From contig NC_067122.1 of NCBI RefSeq assembly GCF_021347895.1, positions 37,170,215 to 37,234,214 of the forward strand: a stretch of DNA of 64,000 bases, given 5' to 3'. Position 1 is the first letter of the stretch. Every line of letters begins with the position of its first letter. A program made the translations under genes and the position numbers. This DNA comes from Acanthochromis polyacanthus (lineage: Eukaryota; Chordata; Actinopteri; Pomacentridae). Below, one piece after another: positions 44,561-55,960 of the stretch. A model generated the notes under the pieces. The model was given only the letters and a program-made list of their open reading frames with translations, was not told the DNA's origin and ran no database searches.

Positions 44561-47500
44561 GTTCTACATCGAGAAAAAACTGTTTGAACTGAATGTCAAA
44601 GACCTATTTATACAAGCCCACAGACTCACATTTGTGTTTTTAAGTAAGAACAACTGTGTGGGTGGATCGAGAGTGTGTGGGGGCTTTAACCTGCTTAACT
44701 ACAGTAACTGGGTCACAGTGTGGGAATATTTGTATACTTATTCATTTGTGGAGCTCTATTAAGTGGGAAGACTTACTGTTCACTCATTCTTTAAAACATT
44801 AACGACGGCTATTCTCCTTAATCATTTTTTATTGAACATAATATCAACCTGTGTCATCTGATTGAAGCTGCATGAAGATGCTTGAGATTTTCTAACGATG
44901 ATGTACTGCTGCTGAATACACCCTTCATTGTCTCCTCTATATCCCATAATGCCAATCTACCCTTCATTGAACTCTATCACTGTCTAGACTAAGGAGGCTG
45001 ATAGAAGGATAGAGAAAAAAGATGAATGGAAGTAGTGAGTGGATAGCAAAAGAGGAGGACGAGTGAGAAGAGGCGTAGACACTGGTCTATGTGTGTCTAC
45101 TTGGTTTAATGATTTATATGTCGAGGAACCTCATCCCAGTAAAAAATAGCACCAGCCTCGTTGTAACAATGTGCTGTGAGTCATGCAACAGCCTGTTAAA
45201 TAACAAGCACTAGAGAGGTGGAAAGGCAGATAGAAATAGACGAGAGACAGGAAAGAAAGGAAAAAGCGAGACAGCATTCTTAGTGGGACAACATGGTCTG
45301 AGTCATGCACTAATCAACCAAATAACACCGGATGGGCAAGCAGCATGATTACACAAAACCAAAGCAGGAGCAAGATTGCACAGTTTACACATATTGACTC
45401 TAAATTGTAGTAATAATTTGACATTGTTCAGGAAATGTAGTGCACCATAACACAAAAACAACAAAATAATGTCTTTCTATTGACTATGAACAACACTACA
45501 GGCTGTCTATTGTCTCTAATTCCTGCTATAAATAAAGGCACTCCAGCATTTACATGTGATCAGTAAGGAATGTAAAGAACAGACGTGGTCAATACGCCCC
45601 TATTACTGCAAATTAACTACAAGGACATGTTTTATTACATTTGAAAAAAAGCTACAGGAGTCTCTTGTTTCACATGTGGAGTTAATTATATATTGTCTCA
45701 TGTAATGCTATACGTAGCTTCAATTAAAAGGCTTTCTCCATCATGGTACTTCTATTAAAAGACAGAAGAACAACGAGAGAGACTTGAGAGAGCGGCAGAC
45801 AGACTGAGAAAAAAGAACCAGACAAAGGTAGTGAGAGGTACTTGTAATTGTGTATAATTAATTGGAGCCTCATTAATCACATTCTCATCTAACCTAATGT
45901 CTCACTCCGCGGTCCTAGACAATGGGCAAAGAGCGGGTGGAGGGTGGGGTATGTGCATGTGTGTCGGAGGCAAACAGGGTGTTGTGTAGCAGCAGTTAAT
46001 GAAATGGGTGGTTATCAAGGCAAACAGGCTTCATTAAGTCCAGTGTAATGGACCTGTGTCACATTTCATTTCATCCTCGCTCTCTCGCTGCGTCTCTCGG
46101 CTCTCTTTCCTCTCTACCTCTTTCCTTTCACTTAGCACTTAAAGGCGAATTACGCTGAAATTAATTAAAAGTTCTCTTGATTTTTTTTCTACGATTAAAG
46201 AGCAGACTGAATCAATATGATTCAAACTTTGAGCAAAGTTTTTCTCAATGGTACTTTTGTGAAAATTAGGGACTTCAGTGGCCCGAAATTGTGTTTATAT
46301 GATGTCAGTCGTCCAAATGTACTTTTATTATTGTAAATATAAATTGTCTAAAAGCACATGGTCAGTCTTCATTAAGTGTTTATACACTGGTGAGTCAAAA
46401 CTAGTTGGAACTGAACTGAAAAACTATAATGATTAATTTCTAAATGTGGACTGAAGATAACTCGTGTTTATGTAGGCAAGAACTTGCAGTTGTATAACTA
46501 AATGTATTTAAAATCTCTGAAATTTTCAAGAACTTAAAAAACTGCCACCCCCTTGCACCTGTCCAGTGTCAGAACTAAGTACAGCGTGTCTGATTATCTC
46601 TGAAACCAGCAGACATTTCTACATATTCCTACGTATGATTACTGCTCATTTAAACCAAGATTAAGTGGCAAGAGGCCTGTCCTTCTAACTTTTTTTTTGT
46701 GTCATTCGGAGAATTATTTCTATTGCTATGAATTCCTTCCAGGAAAGAAAACAATGATCACATCCTTTTTATGTCTGTCTTTTGTGTTTTAGCACCCTGA
46801 GTTTTCAGATTTCATATGGCATAATTGCATCACAGTTCATCTGAAATCCTCACCAGCAGTGATAAACAGTTCTTGTGCAGAAAGGGGGTAAGCTCCTGAG
46901 AGTTCCTGATGCAGTTTTATTTATTATGCCTGTAATGGAAAAGTGCAAATACAAACTTTTATTTTCCAACTGTTGGAGCTCAAGTACTTCATCCAATGAT
47001 GCACAGCTCTACATGAAATCCTGTATTGACTGATATGAAACAAACAGAGCAAAAGTTTCTTCTTGGTAGTTGTTTAGAGTGGCTGTTGCAAAAAGTTTAA
47101 TGCATGCTGGTGGGTAAGTGACGTAAAATACAGTTCTGAACAAATAAGCTCATTGTATTTCTCATCTTCAAATCAATTGAAGCAGCACTAAAGACGTGGA
47201 GTTATCTTTGCAGTTCGAAACAGACAAAACATGGCTGAGGGCTCAGGTTGAGGTATAAAAAAATAGCACAGGTGAAATGTTTCAGTGAGTCACATAAGGA
47301 GGGATAAGGCAGAAAGATTGGTAGGGAAGGCGATGACATTAAAATTCAAAGCAAAGGAGCGGAGTGAAGTCACTGTAGGTCAGAGTGTCTGGCCAAATCA
47401 GGTTTGATGCACACAATCACACAATAACGACATAAAGAAAACACACAGAGATGGAGGGACACTGCACTGCCAACACACAGGCTGAGAACTCATGATAAAT

Positions 47501-48430
47501 TTGTCTGGCTGAAGTGGAAATAACCTTCTCAGAAAGATACTCCTGTCCCCTCTCCCTTGTTACAGAGATACAAATTACTCTCAGTCAGATTATACACAGG
47601 ACAAAAGATATTCAGGTCGCTAAAAGGTTACACTGACATGCTTTATAATAAATTTAGTTTCTCTTTTGTCGCTATTACTTCTTTCCTCTTCTGTCTATAT
47701 TTAGCTTTCTCTTTTTGCAGCGTCTACTTCGACTATTTTCTTTGCATAACTTTCCCATCACACCTCGTCTTTCCTTCCTCCTGCTCTCTGCCATTTTGAC
47801 AAAGTTCACCAACTTCTGCTTCAATGCTCTTGAGCAAAACACTTAATCTTCAATTGCTCCACTGTATCCACTTATTGATTAACAGTAGAAAGCCGTTGCA
47901 ATTTAGTTCACTGTTTATAAAGAATGAGCGCACTCGCAAACCATCTGAGGAAGATATTTAAGGTAAGAGGGCGCTTCAGTGGTTAGATAATTGAATCATT
48001 ATCTGCTCAGTGACTTTGAATTATTGTGATAAAAACAAATGAGTTAGTAAGAGTACTGTAGATGTTATGAGAAGGAGGGGGAGAGTGACATTTGTGTGTG
48101 CGTGGGTGTGCAGCAGCAGGAAAATCACAATCATTAGACATGATAGGATTTTAAATACTTATATATTCACAACAATATGCTCCCTGCACATATATTAATG
48201 CTTTTGTTTGGATCATAAATCACAGTGTGCTTGAACCAGACTATCACACATTTCAAACACATACAGTTTTATTTTAAAGTAAAAAAACAAAACAAAACTG
48301 AGATTAAAAACACAAGTAGGAATAATGATGTTTTCCATCTTCAAACATAATTATGTTCACAGTGGTTTTAGCTTAACTTCTTTTCATATTCAATGAATAT
48401 GTGAAAATGTTATATTTGGTCCTATTGTCT
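44561..48430. other. Repeat-poor stretch, no gene recognised
   Basis: About 3.9 kb with no recognised transposon. The part around 45845-46180 has several TAATTA/ATTAA motifs with 'ggagcctcattaatcacatt' and 'gcgaattacgctgaaattaa', and no stop-free frame. It could be host non-coding DNA under constraint, but that cannot be shown from one sequence. Confidence 0.35.
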
Positions 48431-48439
48431 GTGTGGATT

Positions 48440-48976
48440 CTCAATCATGCAAGTCATAGTAATCCTTGACAAGACACTTCTTCAGTTGTAATTAAATGCT
48501 GTGGACTTGGAAGGAAGCCTCAACATTGAAATTTTATAGGAAATTTACTCAAAAAGACTCCTATCTACTGTTTGCCATCCGCCACTCAATGGGGCATTAG
48601 TTGAGGGTTATCAGAACAGAAGAGTGAAAAGAAAAGGAGCACACACCTGTTAAGAAAGCACTTAAAATCTGTGGCTATCCCAACCGGGCTTTCAATTATA
48701 TAGCAAAGATATCTTGGGGGGAAAAAACACAACTTTAAACTGAGAAGAAAAGAAGAACAGGTGGAACAACACTGTCATCTTGTATGTAGCTGGTGTCTCT
48801 GATAAACTTAGAAGGACAATCAAAACATCCTGGTATACATCAAACCCAACAAGCCTCTGAGACAAAAACTGATTCATCCCAAAGATAAAACACCCACACA
48901 CAAGCTGAACAATGTTGTATATGCAGTCCAGTGCACCAAGGGGTACACAAACCTATACATCTGTCACATGACACAA
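48440..48976 (+). mobile_element. Penelope-like element, unit 1 (decayed, end of RT to start of GIY-YIG)
   Basis: Reading across frame breaks gives peptide islands in the order of Penelope-like elements: VIRTE, CGYPNWAF, a RRTGGTT-like basic linker, VSDKLRRTI, LRQKLIHPKDKTPTHKL, NNVVYAVQCTKGYTNLYI. The last is the entry to the GIY-YIG endonuclease. The 'GET' part of the motif and following residues are missing. The same DNA order is repeated in unit 2 directly downstream, about 530-550 bases further on. Confidence 0.7.
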
Positions 48977-50340
48977 CACAGGTCATGGTGATGCTAGACT
49001 GAATATTTTTCACTTCTCATCCAACAGGGTTTCTCAGTTCTAACTGACTGGTGTGGACTTGAAAGGAAACCTCAACATTACACAGAGACCAATATATAGT
49101 GTTTGACTCCCTTCACCCAATGTGAGATAAGCTGAAGGTCATCAGAACCTTACAACGTGTCCCTATCAGGACAAACAGAAAAGAAAAGGAGCACACATAT
49201 ACTGAGAAAAAGATCTGTGGCTACTTCTTTATTAAGTCAGCAAAAAGATCTGAAAAAACACGACTTTAATCCGTGAAGAAAAGAAGAACAGGTGGAACAA
49301 CATTGTAATCTTGTATGCAGCTCGTGTCTCAGAGAAACTTAGCAGGACTTTCTTCAAACACAACATCCTGGTTTACTTCAGACTCAACAACCATCTGAGG
49401 GAAAAGAAAAAGGTCCACCCCAAAGATAAAACATCGACACACACGATGAGGAATGCTGTGTGTGTGCAGTCCAATGCAACAAGGAGTGTACAAACGTATA
49501 CTTGGGGGAGAAAAAACAAGTGTATCGCATGAATACAGGAAAACCATGTTCTTCAGGCAAAACTCAGCGGTCTACCAGCATCAAAATGATAAAACACACT
49601 TTTTTGAGGTCAGTAGTGTTCGTGTTCTGTGTGGCGTAAACGAAGCCATCTACACCGATCAGCCACAACATTATGACCACTGACAACTAACACTGATCAT
49701 CTTCTTATAATACAGTCCTGACATTTGCGTGGATGTTTGACATGTTCCACCCACCTAAACATTGCAGGTCAAGCAACCCCCCAAGCCCCCACGGCAACAG
49801 CAGTTTTCGATGCCAGTTGCCACCCTCGGGAGGACGATGCACCCCGTCACACTGCAAAAAATGCTCTGAGTGGCCCGGGAAACACAACAGAGCTAAAATG
49901 TTTCCCTGGGTTCCACACTCTGTAGATCCAAATCTTATTGAGTATCTGTGGGATGTGCCAAGAAAAGCCTGATCTCGGTAGGTCTCACCCTGCAACCCAC
50001 AGAACCCACAGAATCCACTGCCACCATCTCGGTGTAATAGACCATCCCCAGAGGTCCTGTGTCCATGCCCTACTGGGCCAGAGGAGTTTTAGCAGCATAA
50101 AGGAGACCAACATGCTATTGGGTATAATGTTATGCCTGATCAGTGTAAGTCAAACTAGAAAAAACATCCATAAACAGATGAGTGGGTCTACTATACCACT
50201 TACGAGGTACTTATATTGCAGTCCTGAGATTCCTTCCCAGACAGTTTCACAACCTTTTTACACCTTAAGAACTGGGGAATCTTCTTGGATGAGAGGTGAA
50301 ATATCTTCAAGAAGCAAAAAAGAAGTCCAGTCCATTATTC
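48977..50340 (+). mobile_element. Penelope-like element, unit 2 (decayed, interrupted by a Tc1-like insertion)
   Basis: It repeats the order of unit 1 (start near 'caggtcatggtgatg', 'gtgtggacttgaaaggaaac', 'aagaagaacaggtggaacaa') and gives ARVSEKLSRTFFKHNILVYFRLNNHLRE and HPKDKTSTHTMRNAVCVQ. A worn GIY-YIG block follows with SAVYQHQNDKTHFFE and GVNEAIY. The element is then interrupted at TA (49651-49652) and resumes after 50147 with 'aactagaaaaaacatcc', VLRFLPRQFHN, and a 3' part to about 50340. These are the RT C-terminal and GIY-YIG regions of a Penelope-like retroelement. It is inactive. Confidence 0.7.
49653..50145 (+). mobile_element. Tc1-like DNA transposon inserted in the Penelope-like element, internally deleted
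   Basis: Inverted ends are 'caccgatcagccacaacatt' on the left and, at the right, 'gtataatgttatgcctgatc' then 'agtg', with TA at both borders (49651-49652 and 50146-50147). Transposase islands are DDAPRHTAK (the catalytic QDNAPCH block) and DPNLIEYLWDV (the motif that carries the next catalytic acid). The first half of the enzyme is deleted and frames are broken. This family differs from the one at 1-155 and 31775-32707: its ends read CACCGATCAG rather than ending in GTGAGTG. Confidence 0.85.
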
Positions 50341-52125
50341 CCTACTTCATCTGCAACACCAAGTGTACAGTGGCCTAGAAATGAGAGAGTTGAAAGGATT
50401 GCTTCTCAACACACACATACAGCATGCAGCCACAGAAAGAGAGACAAGTTCTTGTTTTTAACCCACCAAAAATGTGACAAACAGCTTGTTATAGATGTGA
50501 AAGAGAGGAGATGGGAAGGATGAGCTGAAACAAAGAGGACAGAAGTTGTGCTCAAAAAAGTCAGGAGGCAAAAAGTGAAGATGCAACAAGCTAATAGAAA
50601 AGAAGGATATAATTGGCAAACAGAAGAAAAGACAAAAACAAAGAGAGAAGCGGGCAAAATATGAAATAGCAGAAAAGAGATTTGGGGAGAAAAGCAAAGA
50701 CAAGAAAGAAAGACTAACAGTATGAAGGGAGTAAAATGGAAAGTTGCAATGACAAGGACAGAGAGGTAATGGAAGAAATAAAACAGTAGGAAGGTGGAGA
50801 GGATGTAACGGCCATTTGAAACTCAATAATGGACCTATTAAAAAGTGCTGTAGGTTAGTTGTAATAGGTCTGAAATATGAAGAAAAAAGCAGTTTAGGCT
50901 CCCTCCATTCCCCCATTTTTTACGAATGATTATTTCTGGGTTGTGGATAATGGATTTTAGAGAAAAAAAGGGAATGAATAATTGCTGTTTGGAAGACTTT
51001 TATGGATTTAATATTCGGCTATTTGGTTTAAGATTACACTTAATGATTCTGGATGGAATACTTGCCACAGTCATACGTAGCAAGAGCTGGTGTTTGAAGT
51101 GTACAGTTCTTGTGCTTTTAAGTATTACACATTGGTGTGTTAATGATTGCTGTAGACCATCACTCACTAATGAGTACTCGGTGTTATGTTATGGACAGGG
51201 ACAGAGTGTTTCCTTCTCTGCTACCTGAAAAGAGACAGAAGATGACTTATTACACAGCAGATACTTGGACTTTTCTTAGTGGGTGAAAGTGCAGGTGGAA
51301 CTAATTACATTAACACTGGTTCTGTTTTATTTAGGTGTCCCAGTCAGAGTGATCTGGTCTGGAACACCTGAATGAAACACAGCAATAATTGATGCTATTC
51401 ATTAGACAGACCTATCCTTTCTTCTGCTATCTGTGTCAAAAGATGTGCAGCAGAAAAAGCCTGTATGCTGCTGCTTTTTCTCGCTCTCTGATGTAAGTGG
51501 ACAACAGCCGAAAAAGAGCTTATCGCCTTTTTTCACTTTTGCTTCCAAACGCTTCTGTCAGTAAATGATCTGCCATCACAATGCAGCTCTAATATGGAGT
51601 CAGCAGACAGTTCCAGTCACAGGGAGCGTTGGCCAACTCACTTTGAAGCTTTGCATAAATGAGGTTTCCCATTAGTGATGAATTGGACCATAAACCCATC
51701 GGAATGCACTTTACTCTTCTTTTGAAGCTGTCCCATACATTTCTCGGGCATATACTCATGCTTTTGTAGTTTGTTTTTAAATTTTTTAACCTAAAATATG
51801 ACCACATTTTAAAGGAATGGCTGAACATTATGGGAACAAACTTGTTTATTTCAGTTTGCGGTTAGTCTAGCTTCATGGGAAAACATCTCTAAAGCTCACT
51901 ATAGGCCTTTTTCATGGAGGACATTTTAAAATATCACAACAGGAAAATCATTTAACTGCTTCAGTTTCAGGATCCTTCTATTGTCACCTGCTTTTAGATG
52001 CCATCAGTCCAATAAATGGCTGCATATCCCATACAAATGGGCCAGTAGGGACCTCCTTCACTGTCTAGTAGGCTCAGGAGGCACGTTATCACCACATTTA
52101 ATGGCAGCAGAGCAACAATATGGAG
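50341..52125. other. No gene recognised
   Basis: Contains an A/G-rich plus strand at about 50480-50780, which makes a long leucine/phenylalanine/serine-rich minus-strand frame of no clear meaning. No other element can be named. Confidence 0.3.
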
Positions 52126-52129
52126 TTTG

Positions 52130-52870
52130 GAAGGGCTTGTGGAGTTGTAAGTCAGCGGACTTTCATCTCAGACACTTAAGTTAGAGTCCCTTCTCAGTTC
52201 ATTCTTTTTTCTTGTTTTAATTTATTATATTTTGACTTCTAGTTTTGAGTTTTCCTCATACTTGCTGTTTTTCAGTCTGCATTTGCCTCTGTTTTCAGTT
52301 GGTACCGGGTTCAGTTTTATTTTACATATCCTTATTCACTTATACTCTGTTTATGTATGATCAGAATGGATGATAAACATGTACTGAGCCTACAAGAAGG
52401 TAGAAGAGCTCATGTATGGGAATTAACTGTCAGCCCACTCAACACAAAAATATATTCCTAAGCAGCTAAACTGCATTTAGATTAGAAATCATGTGTGCTT
52501 TCTATCATTTACTTTTAGTTTTCACTAACTTTCTGGTTCGGTTTTGCCACCAAATCTGGTTGATTCAGGTTAGGAGACTCTTCATAGTTTGGGCTTAAAT
52601 GCAAACTTTTCACTACAGGTTTCCTCCATTTTCTGGGTTACCAGGACGACAAGTCCCGCCTCATCTAATATATGATTGGTTGAGAGTGAAGCAGTAAAAT
52701 ACATGCCAATTATACATTGATTAGAAATGTATATGAGCTGATAATGCTACAAACAAAAGTAATCTGGCAGAAGTTAGGATTCCTATAAAACCTGCTTCAG
52801 AATGCAGTTTAGTTGTACAGGACAGTAATTTTGAGGAGACGAGGTTGGATCTGCAGGGATAATGGCCATT
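52130..52870 (+). repeat. tRNA-headed dispersed repeat, copy 4
   Basis: The head (52137-52195) has 'taagtcagcgg' in A-box position, 'gactttcatctcagac', and 'gttagagtcccttc', a decayed B-box. The middle shares 'ttcactaactttctggttcg' and 'gattcaggttaggagactc' with the 30.5-kb copy. The end shares 'tctgggttaccaggacgaca', 'aatatatgattggttg' and 'gaatgcagtttagttgtaca' followed by 'taattttgaggagacgaggt'. One monomer only. Non-coding. Confidence 0.6.
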
Positions 52871-54440
52871 ACATTGACTGATGACATCCAGATCGGGTGG
52901 TATTGTGCTTACTATCAATGCTTAGAGCAGAACAGTAATTGTTATTGTCATTATTAAGACTTGTGCTTTTCAAAAGAAAGAACCCTGTTAACACGTGCAT
53001 CTAGCTCCTTTTCTTTGTATACAAGCAGAAATGTAATAATGGCAATTTGTGGACTTCTCGATGTGCCAGACTGACTAGATCAGCATCAGATTTTGTCTTC
53101 ATATGGACATGATTGTACCTAGACAAGACAGTAGGAAGTTGGGTCTAGCTGTTAATGATCAGTTTTAGCATGTATGTCACTCTTAAACCAAATCAGGTTG
53201 AGAAAAAGAGACATAACATGTTATTAGGTGAGCTGCAGAGGTTGCTGAATGTTTTCTCCTGCTTCAAATCTTTACCCTGAGCAGAGCTAAACATGTCCAG
53301 CTGTGTATTTAATGCAAGGACATGAGAGTCACACCAGTCTTCTCGTCTCAGTCCATGCAACAGAGAAGAGAGTGGCTGAAAGTGGCATAAGCAGGCTGCC
53401 ATCACTTCATAATTTTAATATTTGAGTGTATGTATATAACTGAGTGTGCAGAGTAAGAATGAATGGAAGTAATTATGTACAGGTAGTTAATGCAATTTAA
53501 AGTGTGCTAATGCTCTTTGGTACCTTCACCCTAAAGGTTGGAAACATCCTAATTGCACTTGTTATTGCAGTATAATCTTTGGATATTCACAAAATAGGCT
53601 ATTTTTTAAAAAGGCAAATAACCCATCCACCCCAACACAAGGACATTATGAAAAAATATCTCTACGAACAGTATATAAACTGTTTGGATACTTCCAACTT
53701 CCTTGTAGATAATTTATGAGACTTTATTTTGAAGTATAGTAGATAGTGTGAATGAACTCTCTCTGCTTGGTAAACTAATTTTATTCACTGCATATTGGTT
53801 TTCTCTGAGAGAGAGGAACAGATGATGAAATGTCCTGGTCTGCGCTGGCTGCAGATAATAATTGTATGGATAAAGTTTGTCAAAGTCTACCTTGAGTAAA
53901 CAAAGTTTGTTATTAATGCCCCCGTGTGGGTAACCTGGCGTAAACTAATTTGCATAATCACTCTACTATTTTTTCCTCCTCAACTTGTTTTTCATCCTTT
54001 TTTCCCTCTTCAGTTTTTTTCTCCCTGTTTTGTTCTTTTTTGTTGTTTTTCTTCATTCGCCTCTCAGTCAGAGGTATCGATGTGTGAGAGACAGAAGGGT
54101 CTGCATCTTAAGGTTGTCTAATGCAATTAACTTGACCACTGGGTTTTTGTGGATGTGTGTGTTTGGATGAGCGACGGGGGAGAGAGACACTGGGGGAGAA
54201 AAGTTTATGTGATGGTCTTTTGGGTCTTTTTCTAAACAAGTGTGCATGTAGGTTAAAAAAAAACCCAACAAAACGTGTGTTTGTGCCTTTCTTCCTAAAC
54301 TTGTATATGTGTGTGTGAGTATGTGTGTATACATAATCAACCTCTTGACTCTCTTATTTTCCAGACCAGTGGTTGAATCATGGTGAATCATGTTTAAAGT
54401 GAAAAAAACAAAACAAAGAATATCAAGTCACCTCGACCCA
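52871..54440. other. No gene recognised
   Basis: AT-rich sequence with a pyrimidine-rich patch at 53965-54060. No family motif. Confidence 0.3.
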
Positions 54441-54443
54441 ATG

Positions 54444-54502
54444 CACACACACACACACACACATGCACGCATGCACGCATGCACGCATGCACGCATGCTC
54501 GC
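54444..54502. repeat. (AC)n followed by (ATGCACGC)5 minisatellite
   Basis: A short AC run passes into about five copies of the 8-base unit ATGCACGC (54463-54502), with one change in the last unit. Every unit alternates purine and pyrimidine almost throughout. Confidence 0.95.
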
Positions 54503-54833
54503 ACGCACGTACTATAATACAGGACTATAGACATGCCACAAACACCAACAAGAACACACTTTAATGTCTAAATATAAAGTAAAAGCCTGGTATGATCTCT
54601 GGGTTTCATCTGAATCTCACTTATCACTGTAACCCAACTTGCCTGATGCCTCAGTCTCAATGAAAGGCAGACAGAGGGAGATGTATCGTATGCATGGAGT
54701 GTTGCTGTATATCAACATAAAACTTCGTCCAAAAATATCCAGAAAAACCCTACTTCTCTCTCTTTCCTCCGTGTTCTCACTGGATGACTCACTCTGTTAA
54801 CTGGTAGGAGAGCCTGTCCTCAAACAAAAAACG
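54503..54833. other. No gene recognised
   Basis: Nothing identifiable. Confidence 0.3.
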
Positions 54834-55172
54834 ACCACATAGGTCATGTCTGTACATGCCCGTATTACGACCGAGTGTTACGTTTTGACGTTATGCGACC
54901 TCTAGTGGTTGAGTAAATATCGACACTCCGGTGTCGCAGGTGAAACGTCACCATGAACAAACTTTTATCTAACACTATCCATATCCCTATCCCTATCCCT
55001 AACCATAACCCTAAACTCATGTTGGGAAAGTGAGGAAAAAAGCTGTTTCACGAGGGAAAAGCCGTTTCGTGAATTAAATCCCGCAATGCGTTCATTTTCC
55101 CCGAAGGGGCGCTAACGTAAATGCGCTCTCATGGGTCGTATTCCGGTGCACGTTACGTATGACCTGTGTGGT
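54834..55172. mobile_element. Unclassified MITE with long TIRs and telomere-like interior
   Basis: The left end ACCACATAGGTCAT pairs with the right end GTATGACCTGTGTGGT. The similarity continues inwards through 'cgtattacgacc' and its mirror 'gggtcgtattccgg', so each inverted repeat is about 40 bp with mismatches. The interior is CpG-rich compared with its flanks and contains 'atccctatccctatccctaa' then 'ccataaccctaa' (about 54980-55013), which is close to the vertebrate telomere repeat. No ORF. No clear target duplication was found. Confidence 0.6.
54980..55013. repeat. Short telomere-like (CCCTAT/CCCTAA)n run
   Basis: Four to five degenerate hexamers of CCCTAN type within the MITE. Too short and too impure to be a fused telomere by itself. 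Confidence 0.7.
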
Positions 55173-55379
55173 TGCATGAATTGGTGGACTTGTTGGGTAG
55201 GAAATTATTTCCAAAAAACTGACCAGTGAATTTAATGCTACAGCCCATTTTAATTAATCCATAACACCCTATTTGAAATAAAACACAGTTTTCTCATTGT
55301 CACCTCGAATCTAAACATCTTATAGTTTTGCAAATAAGATTTTAAATATTTGTTGTCATTTTGTTGCTGCTGAGAAAGT

Positions 55380-55655
55380 AGCCGGACAACCTTGTGTCCC
55401 AAACTAAAATTTCTTTACAACTAAACTGCATTTTCAGCTACATTTTAAGGGAAACACATTTCCTCCATAATTAAATTAATTTGTTAAGTATCACCAATGC
55501 ATTTGTAATCAACATATCTTCTGTGTGTGGCTCCTTTCATGTAAATCTTCACTGCCATGGTAACTTAGAAAATAGAGAAGCTTAAGACATGATGTATTTA
55601 AACTCAAACTGTGCTGTTTTCCCAAGCCTAACCACCTAGCATTAGGGCCTACACT
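55380..55655 (-). repeat. tRNA-headed dispersed repeat, copy 5 (minus strand, headless)
   Basis: On the minus strand the order is 'ggtggttaggcttgggaaaa', 'agcttctctattttctaagt' plus 'taccatgg', 'gatatgttgattacaaatgc', and 'gcagtttagttgtaaagaaa', the same order as the 30.7- and 52.6-kb copies. It lies tail to tail with or near copy 6. Confidence 0.5.
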
Positions 55656-55689
55656 TAGCATGCAACAGCATGCAAAAATGAAACTGAAC

Positions 55690-55960
55690 TATGTCATTTT
55701 TGGTCTCACATGTGACTTGAACCACAATTTCCTGGGTAAAGTTGATGACTTAGGTCCTTTTATGTTATGTATACCTCCTTATGTGGACTTTTCAAACAGG
55801 AAGTCTTTCTTACTTTGACCCAATCTTAGTTTTCAGTGAGGAAATGCCTTAGTTTCAAAACAAAATTGCATTTCTTTCAGTACATAAATTAGAATGCATT
55901 TTAGTTGTGTAGAACATAATATTTGAGAGACAGGGTTGGGCCTAAATAAGACTCTGTAGT
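55690..55960 (+). repeat. tRNA-headed dispersed repeat, copy 6 (worn)
   Basis: The end 'gaatgcattttagttgtgta' and 'gagagacagggttggg' matches the family's terminal block. The rest is diverged. Together with copy 5 it makes an imperfect inverted arrangement. Confidence 0.45.

Noticed and set aside
50458..50916. 152-codon Leu/Phe/Ser/Pro-rich minus-strand frame
   Set aside because: It is the antisense of an A/G-rich tract; the apparent membrane-like composition follows from pyrimidine bias.
54980..55013. Telomere-like run considered as a chromosome-fusion site
   Set aside because: Only a few impure hexamers, enclosed between the inverted ends of a MITE.
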